From Lachnospiraceae bacterium (GTDB taxonomy: Bacteria; Bacillota; Clostridia; Lachnospirales; Lachnospiraceae): 64,000 nucleotides of DNA. Under the pieces are notes generated by a model. That model worked only from the letters and a program-made list of their open reading frames with translations. It had not been told where the DNA came from and ran no database searches. This document shows positions 54,190-62,275 of the stretch, piece by piece. Where the stretch lies: assembly GCA_017462755.1 (NCBI GenBank), contig JAFTQM010000045.1, positions 1 through 64,000 on the forward strand, written 5' to 3'. Each line of letters opens with the position of its first letter. The first letter of the stretch is position 1. Made by a program: the position numbers and the translations under genes.

Positions 54190-54894
54190 ATGAACGGTAT
54201 GAATGGAAATGCAGGTCAGAGGATGAATAGTAATTGGAAGGGCTTGCTGTGGATTGTATTGGGTGTGATTATTTGTGGTCATGTGTTGGATGGCTGGGAT
54301 GCCAAGGAGATTTTTAAGGACTGGTGGCCGTTGATTATTATTGTTCCGTGTTTCAGCAAGGTAACGCGGTATGGATTTCAGACCGGTGCCGGATTTGGAT
54401 TGGTCGTAGGTGTGCTGCTTTTATTATCCCGTCGCGGATTGTTTGATATCAGTATTGGCGGTATCTTCAAGCTGGCGATTCCGGTGATGCTGATTCTCTT
54501 CGGTGCGAAGGTGTTGTTAAAGGGAGCGCGCTTTCAGAGAAACACAAGCAATATTCCTCCGGAGTTTGGCGATGATGTAAAGTGCTCGGCATTCTTTGGC
54601 GGTGCTGATGTGGTATATCCGCGTGAGCCGTATTTTGGCTCGGAGGTCAATGCGGTGTTCGGCGGTGCAGATTTGGATTTGAGAAATGCGTTGATTGATG
54701 AGGATATTGTGATTCATGTGAGCGCAATCTTTGGTGGTGCGGAGATTCGGCTGCCGGAGGATGTCAACGTGCGTGTGGATTCGACCGGAATCTTTGGCGG
54801 AACGGATAATTGTATTAAGCGTCCGGAGCAGCCGGAGTGGCCGATTGTGTATATCAATTCGACAGCGATTTTTGGTGGTGTAGAAATCAAGTAA
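54190..54894 (+). CDS. LiaF-like membrane protein with FGG repeats
   Basis: 234 residues; ATG at 54190 is chosen because GGAGGAG lies 5 bases upstream (the ATG at 54175 overlaps that site). Four transmembrane helices in the first half. The second half has five FGG-containing repeats (AFFGGADVVYP, AVFGGADLDLR, AIFGGAEIRLP, GIFGGTDNCI, AIFGGVEIK) of about 24-28 residues, a beta-solenoid as in LiaF-type cell-envelope proteins. It may sense envelope stress. The next gene has a similar repeat-based fold. Confidence 0.8.
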   Translation: MNGMNGNAGQRMNSNWKGLLWIVLGVIICGHVLDGWDAKEIFKDWWPLIIIVPCFSKVTRYGFQTGAGFGLVVGVLLLLSRRGLFDISIGGIFKLAIPVMLILFGAKVLLKGARFQRNTSNIPPEFGDDVKCSAFFGGADVVYPREPYFGSEVNAVFGGADLDLRNALIDEDIVIHVSAIFGGAEIRLPEDVNVRVDSTGIFGGTDNCIKRPEQPEWPIVYINSTAIFGGVEIK

Positions 54895-54903
54895 GCAGAG
54901 AAT

Positions 54904-54933
54904 ACAAGCTTGCGCCGAAGGGTGCAGGCTTGT
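54904..54933 (+). other. Hairpin between the two solenoid-protein genes
   Basis: ACAAGCTTGCGCC, GAAG loop and GGTGCAGGCTTGT form a stem without a T tract, so it probably does not terminate but may set relative expression. Confidence 0.5.
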
Positions 54934-54955
54934 AATGTGTAGGTGGAGGTGTCGC

Positions 54956-55855
54956 GTGGACAGAAAACAAAAAGTAGTAAAATATGCGGCGATTGTGTTT
55001 GGTATTCTGTTGGCGGGAGCGATTGTGACAGGTATTGTCGTGCTGGCGCTGAAGGGCTTTGGAGTAATCGCAAAACAGGAGCTGAAAGCGGTGGATTATG
55101 TGCAGAGCTTTGCGGCAGAAGAGATTAAGGAGATTAGGATAGAAAATTACGATGGTTCGATGAGGGTCGAAATCGGGGATGAGTTTAAGGTAAAAGGAAA
55201 AGGGGTTCCGGAAACCTTTGGCGCGGAGTGTTCGGGAGAAGCGCTTGTTGTTTATTATACGAAGGAGAACAGCTGGTTTTCGTCGTTTGGCGACATCATC
55301 AATGATTTTAGTGATGCAGAGATTGTGATAACGGTGCCGGAGGATTTTGTGGCAGAGCGGTTGAGCGCGGACAATGGCTCGGGAAAGCTGGTGCTGTGCG
55401 GTCTGCAGGTACAGGAGCTGAAGCTGCAGAATGGTTCGGGAAGCATGACACTGGAGGATATGACAGCGAGTGCAGCAAATCTGCGGCTTGGTTCGGGGGC
55501 GTGCAAGGTGCGCGGACTTGCGGCAGGTCAGCTTGAGGTACGCGGTGGCAGCGGACGAATCAGCTTGGCAGAGATGGAGCTGCAAGGTCTGGATATCACA
55601 ACCGGTTCCGGGGAGTTGGAGTTTGCCGGTGCGGTCGATGGCGATTTGGAGGTAGATACCGGCTCGGGCAATGTAACGATGGAGCTTAGCAATCGTCGGA
55701 CAGAGTACAATATTAACGTGCGGGGAGGCTCCGGCGGGGTCTGGCTGGATGGCGAAAAATTCAGTGATTATGGCGAAACATACGAGGATGTAGAGAACGA
55801 AATGAATCTGGATACCGGTTCGGGACGAGTGGTGGTTGAGTTTGATACAAAATAG
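54956..55855 (+). CDS. DUF4097-type beta-solenoid membrane protein
   Basis: 299 residues, GTG start after GGTGGAGGTG. One N-terminal transmembrane helix (IVFGILLAGAIVTGIVVLAL), then an extracytoplasmic domain with GSG at 17-26-residue spacing (DNGSGKLVL, QNGSGSMTLE, RLGSGACKV, RGGSGRISL, TTGSGELEF, DTGSGNVTME). This is the DUF4097 adhesin-like repeat. Downstream of the LiaF-like gene and likely co-transcribed; the pair may detect or bind cell-wall components. Confidence 0.8.
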   Translation: MDRKQKVVKYAAIVFGILLAGAIVTGIVVLALKGFGVIAKQELKAVDYVQSFAAEEIKEIRIENYDGSMRVEIGDEFKVKGKGVPETFGAECSGEALVVYYTKENSWFSSFGDIINDFSDAEIVITVPEDFVAERLSADNGSGKLVLCGLQVQELKLQNGSGSMTLEDMTASAANLRLGSGACKVRGLAAGQLEVRGGSGRISLAEMELQGLDITTGSGELEFAGAVDGDLEVDTGSGNVTMELSNRRTEYNINVRGGSGGVWLDGEKFSDYGETYEDVENEMNLDTGSGRVVVEFDTK

Positions 55856-55941
55856 AGTGTATTTGATGTCGAAAAGCAATAATTGAATCGGCAAAAGGCA
55901 CAAAATAGTAGTTGATGATTTGTGGGAAACATAGAAAATTA

Positions 55942-55990
55942 GGCAGAAGTACTAAAAGGATTGACTTCTGTCTTTTTTTTTTGTTATTAT
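55942..55990 (+). terminator. Terminator before the surface protein gene
   Basis: GCAGAAGT and ACTTCTGT arms with a loop of about 15 bases, followed by a run of ten Ts. Confidence 0.65.
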
Positions 55991-56024
55991 TTACTAGTAG
56001 GAAATATTTATCTGCTTGTATGCG

Positions 56025-56034
56025 AAAACGTTTT
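56025..56034 (+). promoter_or_regulatory. Candidate LacI-type operator (AAAACGTTTT)
   Basis: A perfect palindrome centred on CG, 50 bases upstream of the surface protein ATG, resembles LacI-family/CcpA sites, but it departs from the CcpA consensus at the outer positions. Evidence is limited to the motif. Confidence 0.3.
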
Positions 56035-56083
56035 AATTCGCGTTTTTGTTGAAGTAGGCAGAAGATAGTAGGAGGATGAAGTT

Positions 56084-58933
56084 ATGAAAAAGAGAAACAA
56101 ACGTTTCTGGGCATGGATGATGTCATTTTTGATGATTTTGACCATGGCAAACGGTATTGCTGCGCCGGTGGAGACAAAGGCAGCGGCAGATGGGGATATG
56201 CTGCTGGATGCGGCGACAGCTGCAACGCAGGTTAAGTTTTCGGGGGAATGGTTTGATACATATGATACTATTTATGTAAATTACTCCGTGCCGTCTGACA
56301 AAATCGGCTGGGGAGTTGGCGGTGTATGTAAGGATTGGTCTACGATTATTGAAACGACGGCTACTGCCGTAAACAATACGATGACAATGACAGTGGAAGA
56401 ATTGAAAACTGCAGCAGGCGTAACTACAGTGGAAGAATTGAAGGCATTAACGATTCGTACCAATTTTTATAATGATGCTTACCTTACAAGTATTGAGGCA
56501 AGTGTAGGTGGCGGAGCGAAAACAACGGTCGTAAGTTCTGTTGATTTGTTGAGCAATGTGACAAATGCAGCATTGGATTGGACTTGGTTTAATAGTTATG
56601 ATGCAATTACAATTACTTATGCAGGCAAAGTGGCAGGACACGAGAATTGGGGAATTGGCGGACTTCAGGATGGTACTTATACTAATTTGATTGAGTTTAC
56701 GGCGAATTCGTCAAGTGCCACATCTCAGAATAGCAAGAAGCTTACAAAGGCAGATGTACTGAAGGTAACATCTGAGGGTACTGCATTAAACTTTTCTTTC
56801 TGGGAAGGATATATTGTTAAGATTGTAGGAAATAAGAGTGCAAGTTCTTCTACAACCAGTGAAGTTACCCTTGTAACCGGTGGCGAAGGTATGACTTGGG
56901 TTACGATTGATAAGGCTTGGTTTGATACCTATAGCAAGGTAACGGTAAGTTACAAAGGTGCGGCAACCGGCAAGGAAGGCTGGGGAGCAGGCGCAATTTC
57001 TTACACGGAAGGTGAAGGTGGTAATACAAGCCTTAGTTTGAGCTTGAATAGTAGCGACTCTACACAGGAAACAAGTGTAGAATTGACGAAGGATAGTCTG
57101 ATGACTGCTTGCTCTGTTGAAACATGGGATGAGGTTCCGGGACTTGCAATTAATCTTTGGGGCTTTGATGGCTGTGCTTGCTATATTACCAGCGTAGTTG
57201 GTACCAAGGCTGCAACAACCGGTGGTAGCGGTTCCAGCAGCTCCGATGATGACTGGATTTCCAAGTTACCTATCGGTACACCGACCCCAACTCCGACTCC
57301 AAGTCCGGTTCCGACCGAGGCTCCGGCTGGTGATGATGCGACCGGCGATACTGAGCAGGTTGCACAGGTAGTAAAGGCGGGAGATAAGATTAAAGGTGAT
57401 TTCTCTGCATATCTTGATGATGTAGATAAGATTGTAGCAACCTTTACCAGTGACGGATATTTCAACGGTTGTTTGGGACTGAGCATTGATGATGCATGGG
57501 ATCAGATTGAGCCGTCTTCCAATGGTGGTACCGTTACTTGGGAATACGATGGTATCAGCGGCAGAAATGCAAGCGGTTACTATGAGATTCAGATTTGGTA
57601 CACAAACGAAGGTGTAAATGTTACGTTAGATAGTATTGAGTTGTACGATGCAGACGGCAATCTGATTGGTGATAAAGAGGATGAGGAGCCTGCTGAAGAG
57701 CCGGAGCCTACCGAGGAGCCAAAAGAGCCTGTAACTCCGGGCAAGAAAAAGATTGTCAGAGTCGTTGAAAGTGATGAGGTTACTGAGGTTTCCAAGAAGG
57801 ATGACTTTGGTATAGTAATTGATGCTGAGGGTGCTACCAACCTGTGGCAGCTTCCGATGGCAGATTATGCAGGTAACGGAAAATTAGTTAAAATCTTATT
57901 GACGATTACCTTTGACCAGACTGCAATGAAGTATTGGACCGGTGGTGGCGGAGCATATGGCTACAGCACAGACGGTGAGTGGGTACAGGAAGATTTCGAG
58001 CATGCATTTATTGATGGTTCGAAGAATACGAAGGTATTTGAGATTGTGATTCCGGAAGGTGTTACTGCAACCTTTGATTCCGGTTCGATTTTCCAGGTTG
58101 GCTGGTGGTGGGGTTCCACCTCTACGATTACCGTAGATTCGGTTGAGTTTATCTTTGAGAAGAGAGATGTGACCGAGATTGAAATCGAAGTAAATGAGAA
58201 TGCATTGATGACACTGGATGCACCTGGCGAGCAGCTTGTTGCACTGAAGGAGCTGGCAGAGGATTTGGATTATGCAGCGGTAGACAAGGTTGTATTGAAT
58301 ATGGCTTCTACCGGTAAGTGCAAGGGTTCTGTATACATGAAGCGTGCAGAAGCAAATCCTGATTTACTCTGGTTGTTTGCAGAGCAGGAGGACGAGGTTA
58401 AGCTTGGTGAGTTCAGCATGAATGGTGACGGTTATGAAACCTTTACCTTCGATGGTTTGGCAGGTACCTTAGAGGGCGACATCCGCGTTGAGATTGAGGA
58501 AATCGAAGAAGGTGCTACGGTAGTACTTGACAGTTTAGTGTTGTTGGGCGAGGACGACGAAGAGCTTGCAAACAGCGAGACCGTTCTGACAGAAGACCCT
58601 GCAGAGGATACTGAGGAGCCGTCTGAGGATGTCGAAGAGCCAACAGAGGATACCGAGGAGCCGGCAGAAGAGCCAACTGAGGACATCGAGAATCCGACCG
58701 AAGATACCGAGGAGCCGGCAGAAGAGCCATCTGAGGACATTGAGAATCCGACCGAGGATACTGAGGAGCCATCCGAGGATACCGAAGCTCCGGCAGAGGA
58801 TGCAAAGAAGCCGGAAGAGGATGCAGAGCTTCCTAAGACGGGCAGAGCAGATGCAGCAGTATTCTATCTCTTTGGTATTGCATTAGGCGTTGCAGGTCTG
58901 ATGGTATACAAGAAGAAGGAAGAAAGAGCATAA
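56084..58933 (+). CDS. LPXTG-anchored multi-domain surface protein
   Basis: 949 residues. A signal peptide (about 1-32, ending VETKAA) precedes three homologous repeats of about 90-100 residues (about 45-140, 148-245, 258-360) sharing WFxxYDxIxVxY...GWGxGG. A TP/PSP linker (about 395-415) and three further beta-sandwich-like modules to residue 830 (one with DKIVATFTSDGYFNGCLGLS) follow. An acidic tail of EEPTEDxEEPAEEP-type repeats (about 835-910), then LPKTG (about 916-920), a hydrophobic helix and KKKEERA. It is sortase-anchored. The Trp/Tyr-rich modules suggest carbohydrate binding, an inference; no catalytic domain was recognised. Confidence 0.88.
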   Translation: MKKRNKRFWAWMMSFLMILTMANGIAAPVETKAAADGDMLLDAATAATQVKFSGEWFDTYDTIYVNYSVPSDKIGWGVGGVCKDWSTIIETTATAVNNTMTMTVEELKTAAGVTTVEELKALTIRTNFYNDAYLTSIEASVGGGAKTTVVSSVDLLSNVTNAALDWTWFNSYDAITITYAGKVAGHENWGIGGLQDGTYTNLIEFTANSSSATSQNSKKLTKADVLKVTSEGTALNFSFWEGYIVKIVGNKSASSSTTSEVTLVTGGEGMTWVTIDKAWFDTYSKVTVSYKGAATGKEGWGAGAISYTEGEGGNTSLSLSLNSSDSTQETSVELTKDSLMTACSVETWDEVPGLAINLWGFDGCACYITSVVGTKAATTGGSGSSSSDDDWISKLPIGTPTPTPTPSPVPTEAPAGDDATGDTEQVAQVVKAGDKIKGDFSAYLDDVDKIVATFTSDGYFNGCLGLSIDDAWDQIEPSSNGGTVTWEYDGISGRNASGYYEIQIWYTNEGVNVTLDSIELYDADGNLIGDKEDEEPAEEPEPTEEPKEPVTPGKKKIVRVVESDEVTEVSKKDDFGIVIDAEGATNLWQLPMADYAGNGKLVKILLTITFDQTAMKYWTGGGGAYGYSTDGEWVQEDFEHAFIDGSKNTKVFEIVIPEGVTATFDSGSIFQVGWWWGSTSTITVDSVEFIFEKRDVTEIEIEVNENALMTLDAPGEQLVALKELAEDLDYAAVDKVVLNMASTGKCKGSVYMKRAEANPDLLWLFAEQEDEVKLGEFSMNGDGYETFTFDGLAGTLEGDIRVEIEEIEEGATVVLDSLVLLGEDDEELANSETVLTEDPAEDTEEPSEDVEEPTEDTEEPAEEPTEDIENPTEDTEEPAEEPSEDIENPTEDTEEPSEDTEAPAEDAKKPEEDAELPKTGRADAAVFYLFGIALGVAGLMVYKKKEERA

Positions 58934-58962
58934 TAAAATCAAAAAAATGAAAACATAAGTGG

Positions 58963-59014
58963 GAGGTCTTTGTGACACCGTCAGAAATGATTGTGAAGCA
59001 AAGGCCTCTTTTTT
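58963..59014 (+). terminator. Terminator of the surface protein gene
   Basis: GAGGTCTTTG and CAAAGGCCTC arms, a loop of 26 bases and six Ts downstream. Confidence 0.7.
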
Positions 59015-59088
59015 GTACGCTTTTCTGGTATAAGAAGAAAAGAAAGGCGGCAAACTAAGTGCATGAAATCAGAAGGGAGTGTAAATGA

Positions 59089-59238
59089 ATGAAAAAGGCA
59101 ATGTGGATTACCGGAGGTCTGGTTTTGATTTGCGCGGTGGTGCTGGCAGTGTATTTTGCTTTCTTTCGGGAAAAGGATGAGGAGCCGCACGGTACCTTCG
59201 TGAAAGGGATGGAGGTAACATGGCAGCAGAACGCATAA
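59089..59238 (+). CDS. Small single-helix membrane protein
   Basis: 49 residues: MKKAMWITGGLVLICAVVLA then VYFAFFREKDEEPHGTFVKG and a short tail. GGGAG lies upstream of the ATG. It is a single transmembrane helix with a short charged tail. Its 3' end overlaps the start of the next spoVA gene by 19 bases, and the GGAGGTAAC for that gene lies inside it, so the two are coupled. Role unknown. Confidence 0.55.
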   Translation: MKKAMWITGGLVLICAVVLAVYFAFFREKDEEPHGTFVKGMEVTWQQNA

Positions 59239-59848
59239 TATACATCAAGGCGGAAGAAAGTACGCTGGTAACACATCCGCAGGTGCGGCTGGAGGATGTG
59301 TTTCGTATTACTTCGCCGGAATATAAGATAGTGAAGGAATTGGGGGAGCAGATATTTTTTGTTGTACCCAAAAAAGAAAAGGAGAAGTATTCGTTTTCGG
59401 TATTAAAAGCGATAGAACTGATACAAAAGCTGCATCCGGATTATGAGGTGGTGAATGAGGGCGAAAGGACTTTATCGTGGAATATATGCCACCGGGAAAG
59501 AAGCAGGAGTGGATAGAATATCTCAAAGTGATTTTCGTGTGTCTGTCGGTTGCGATTGGTTCAGCCTTTACGATTATGACCTTTAATCAGGATGCCAGTG
59601 TGTCGGATATTTTCGGACGCATCTACCGGGCGATGGAAGGAGAAGAGGCAAACGGAGCGGGGTTGCTGGAATTGTTTTATTGTCTGGGGTTACCGAGTGG
59701 TATTATCTTATTTTTTAATCATTTTTCAAAGATACGGCTGAGCAATGACCCGACGCCGCTTCAGGTGCAGCTGCGACTGTATGAGCGGGATGTGAATACG
59801 GCAATTATCCGCGAGAGCTCCAGAGAAGGGAAAACAATCGATGTATGA
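59220..59848 (+). pseudogene. spoVAA: Stage V sporulation protein AA, frameshifted
   Basis: The first 82 residues (IIYIKAEESTLVTHPQVRLE, LKAIELIQKLHPDYEVVNEG) and the downstream frame (VEYMPPGKKQEWIEYLKVIF, then a helix-rich stretch) together resemble SpoVAA, about 209 residues, with an N-terminal soluble domain and a C-terminal membrane part. At bases 59464-59468, GAAAGGACT needs one more A (GAAAAGGAC) to read straight into DFIVEYMPPG. Otherwise the first frame ends at 59516. SpoVAA belongs to the inner-membrane channel for dipicolinic acid in spores. Real inactivation or a base-call error cannot be told apart here. Confidence 0.75.
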
Positions 59849-60263
59849 GTTGGTTTTGAGGAAGGTGCTTTATGCAGTGCTGGGCTTGCTCAGTGGTGCG
59901 TTGGTCGCTGCCGGAATGTTTGCATTTATTACGATGATTGGTGTCGTGACCCGTATGGCAGGGCGCACCAAGACGAACCGTTATGCAATGCTTTATGAGG
60001 ATATGGTAACGATAGGTGCGACGACCGGAAATGTGTTGTTTTTGTATGAGCCGTATCTAGCGTTGGGGGCGTCGGCTAGAGTGGTGGTCGGATTTTTTGC
60101 GGGAGTCTATGTGGGATGTCTGGCGGTAGCACTGGCAGAAATGCTCAATGTCGTGCCGATATTTGCAAGACGAATACGATTAAGGCGTGGTCTGGCGGCG
60201 TTTGTGGTTGTATTTGCGCTGGGCAAGCTGGTGGGTGGTTTGTTAGACTTTTTTGTGTTGTAG
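59841..60263 (+). CDS. spoVAB: Stage V sporulation protein AB
   Basis: 140 residues, membrane protein with four transmembrane helices. GGAVA-type start and the segment ITMIGVVTRMAGRTKTNRYA then FVVVFALGKLVGGLLDFF fit the SpoVAB family. It overlaps the spoVAA 3' end by 8 bases. Subunit of the dipicolinic acid-calcium channel system. Confidence 0.82.
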   Translation: MYELVLRKVLYAVLGLLSGALVAAGMFAFITMIGVVTRMAGRTKTNRYAMLYEDMVTIGATTGNVLFLYEPYLALGASARVVVGFFAGVYVGCLAVALAEMLNVVPIFARRIRLRRGLAAFVVVFALGKLVGGLLDFFVL

Positions 60264-60423
60264 GAGACAGTGTGAAAAATTACGTTGATACAAAAGAACC
60301 AAGTTTTTTAGATTTTCACACGGCAATTTGTTTTTGAGCGAAAACAAATTGCTTTGGTGGCAGACACAAATCGAATATTTGCGTCGCCCCTTCGCGACAA
60401 GTCGCTCGGAAATGAGGGTAAAA
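60264..60423 (+). other. Structured intergenic region in the spoVA cluster
   Basis: 160 bases with two hairpins: GCAATTTGTTTTT with a GAGC loop and GAAAACAAATTGC (60322-60353), and GTCGC / GCGAC around a CCCCTTC loop (about 60383-60398). The second half resembles sequence at 24359-24420 ahead of the export ATPase gene. Confidence 0.55.
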
Positions 60424-60966
60424 ATGGATGTAAAAGAAAAAGCAAAACAGGTGCAGCAAAATTTGACACCGGAGGATAAGGCGCTGGTGCATGAGGTGCT
60501 GACGGAAACGAACCCGAAGGAACGGGAAAAGCAGTACAATAAGTATGTAGAAAAGGTAACGCCGAAACGCAGTCATGTCGGTAATGTGCTGAAGGCGTGG
60601 TTGGTGGGCGGCTTGATTTGTTGTCTGGGGCAGTTTTTGATGAACCGCTATCAGGCGATGGGAGCGGACAAGGAGCTGGCGGCGGCGTATACGACGCTTT
60701 CGCTGATTCTGCTTTCTGTGCTTTTGACCGGATTGAACTGGTATCAGAAGCTTGCCTGCTTTGCCGGTGCGGGTACGGTCGTACCGATTACCGGCTTTGC
60801 AAACTCGGTTGCAGCTCCGGCGATTGAGTTCAAGCAAGAGGGATGGGTCTTTGGCGTGGGTTGTAAGATATTCACGATTGCCGGTCCGGTAATTCTGTAC
60901 GGAATTTTGAGCAGCTGGGTGCTGGGAGTGATTTATTGGGGAATGAAAATGCTTGGAGTAATGTGA
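60424..60966 (+). CDS. spoVAC: Stage V sporulation protein AC
   Basis: 180 residues; ATG chosen with GAGGG five bases upstream. N-terminal helical region, then four or five transmembrane helices and the family signature GAGTVVPITGFANSVA, followed by a segment with EFKQEGWVFGVG and FTIAGPVILYG. SpoVAC is a mechanosensitive channel component that releases dipicolinic acid during germination. The usual partners spoVAD and spoVAE do not follow; the next genes are phage-type regulators. Confidence 0.92.
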   Translation: MDVKEKAKQVQQNLTPEDKALVHEVLTETNPKEREKQYNKYVEKVTPKRSHVGNVLKAWLVGGLICCLGQFLMNRYQAMGADKELAAAYTTLSLILLSVLLTGLNWYQKLACFAGAGTVVPITGFANSVAAPAIEFKQEGWVFGVGCKIFTIAGPVILYGILSSWVLGVIYWGMKMLGVM

Positions 60967-60991
60967 GGAAAGAAAAGATGTGAATTTAGGT

Positions 60992-61030
60992 GGCAGAAAG
61001 CGCTTGAGAATGGCAACTTCTGCCGCTTTT
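60992..61030 (+). terminator. Probable terminator after spoVAC
   Basis: GGCAGAA and TTCTGCC arms around a 19-base loop, followed by GCTTTT. Confidence 0.5.
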
Positions 61031-61063
61031 GTATTATACATATCAGAAAAAATAAACCACGCA

Positions 61064-61092
61064 TTGCGTCATAATGAAATCTGTGTTATAAT
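61064..61092 (+). promoter_or_regulatory. Promoter of the XRE-type regulator
   Basis: TTGCGT and TATAAT with 17-base spacing; the palindromic repeat copy 3 begins just after the -10. Confidence 0.6.
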
Positions 61093-61094
61093 AT

Positions 61095-61124
61095 AGGAAA
61101 ACGCTGAATTAATCGGCGCTTCTG
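61095..61124. repeat. Palindromic intergenic repeat, copy 3 (diverged)
   Basis: AACGCTGAATTAATCGGCGCTT resembles the centre of copies 1 and 2 (CGCTGAAT...), with weaker arms. It lies directly downstream of a -10 box, so it could sit in the 5' end of the transcript. Confidence 0.5.
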
Positions 61125-61158
61125 TAAATATGACAATACTATGAATCGGGGAACATGT

Positions 61159-61356
61159 ATGGATATCGTAAATAAAGTAAAAGAACTTAGAGCAAGTGTA
61201 GGGATGAATCGAAAAGAATTCTCAGAACATACAGGAATACCAGTTCGCACATTAGAGGATTGGGAAGCGGGAAGGCGTACTCCGCCGGAGTATGTACCGC
61301 GATTGCTGGAGTATATGTTTAAGTATGAGGAGTTGGTAGGAAAAGAAAATATGTGA
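61159..61356 (+). CDS. XRE-type helix-turn-helix protein
   Basis: 65 residues from the ATG with a GGGGA site. Helix-turn-helix VKELRASVGMNRKEFSEHTG then IPVRTLEDWEAGRRTPPEYV, a compact XRE/Cro-type DNA-binding domain with a short C-terminal helix. Such stand-alone proteins are often antitoxin-like or phage repressors. No toxin gene is visible beside it; a BRO-type gene follows. Confidence 0.82.
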   Translation: MDIVNKVKELRASVGMNRKEFSEHTGIPVRTLEDWEAGRRTPPEYVPRLLEYMFKYEELVGKENM

Positions 61357-61404
61357 TTTTAAATTTTCGTAGAAGAATTTTATACGGGAAGGTGATGAAA
61401 AAGC

Positions 61405-62234
61405 ATGAGAAAAATGATGGTGTATGATGAATTAGATAATAAGACAGTGATAGTCGAATTGAGTGAGGAGGAAATTTTTGAAAGTGAAGAGGAAACTTTC
61501 TTTGATAGTGAAGTGAGAAAAGCATGGCATAGACAGGAAGAGGAATGGTATCTGTCGGTTGTAGATGTTTGCGCAATTTTAACGGAACAAGAAAATGCAA
61601 GAAGTGCAAGCACATATTGGGCTGTATTAAAGAAAAGACTTAAGGATGAAGGTGCAGATGAACTGCTTACAAATTGTAAGCAGTTGAAGATGCTTGCGAG
61701 TGATGGGAAAATGAGGAAAATAGATTGTGTTAATGCAGAACAGCTTCTTCGTATTATTCAGTTGATTCCATCGAAAAAAGCAGAGCCATTTAAGCAGTGG
61801 CTTGCAATGGTTGGCAAGGAGCGCTTGGATGAAATCGCAGATCCGGAGAAAGCTGTGGAAAGGGCAGTGGCTACATATAAAGCTAAGGGTTACTCGGATA
61901 AATGGATTTCGCAAAGATTACGTTCGATTGAAATTCGTAAAGAATTGACCGATGAGTGGCAGAATGCTGGAATCAGTACCCCAAAAGAATATGCGGCATT
62001 GACTAATATATTAACAATGGCATGGTCGGGAAAAACTGTTCGGGAGTATAAGGAATTAAAAGGTTTGAAAAAAGAAAAATTGAGAGACAATATGACGAAA
62101 CGAAGGAAGTTACTGCATCAGGTGGAGAGATTGCAGGTAATGCCAGAAAGGAATTAGAGGCAAAATTGGGACGAAGTGTTATTTCCTGCTCCAATGCAAA
62201 GATTCCGGAATTGTTGGATGATACGAAAAAATAG
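61405..62234 (+). pseudogene. BRO-N/antirepressor-like gene, frameshifted near the 3' end
   Basis: Frame of 250 residues from MRKMMVYDELDNKTVIVELS: BRO-N domain with AWHRQEEEWYLSVVDVCAIL and SASTYWAVLKKRLKDEGADE, then VNAEQLLRIIQLIPSKKAEP. At 62098-62100 (ACGAAACG), one extra A would continue the protein as TKTKEVTASGGEIAGNARKE and LEAKLGRSVISCSNAKIPEL to TAG at 62234, the usual BRO C-terminal region. Without it the frame ends at 62157 in an unrelated tail. Third gene in the window with a missing A. Phage- or island-associated regulator. Confidence 0.8.
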
Positions 62235-62275
62235 ATATACGAAAAGAACGAAAACCACTGGAAAGGCGGTATCCT

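Noticed and set aside
54887..55903. 338-codon antisense frame over the DUF4097 gene
   Set aside because: Low-complexity His/Cys-rich translation, no start signal; the forward gene has a signature fold.
56021..56036. Catabolite (CcpA) operator upstream of the surface protein
   Set aside because: The core AAAACGTTTT fits, but the flanking bases do not match the consensus; kept only as a weak LacI-type candidate.
58600..58820. Short tandem-like repeats near the 3' end of the surface protein gene
   Set aside because: Explained by the acidic EEP/TED protein repeats; not a CRISPR or separate element.
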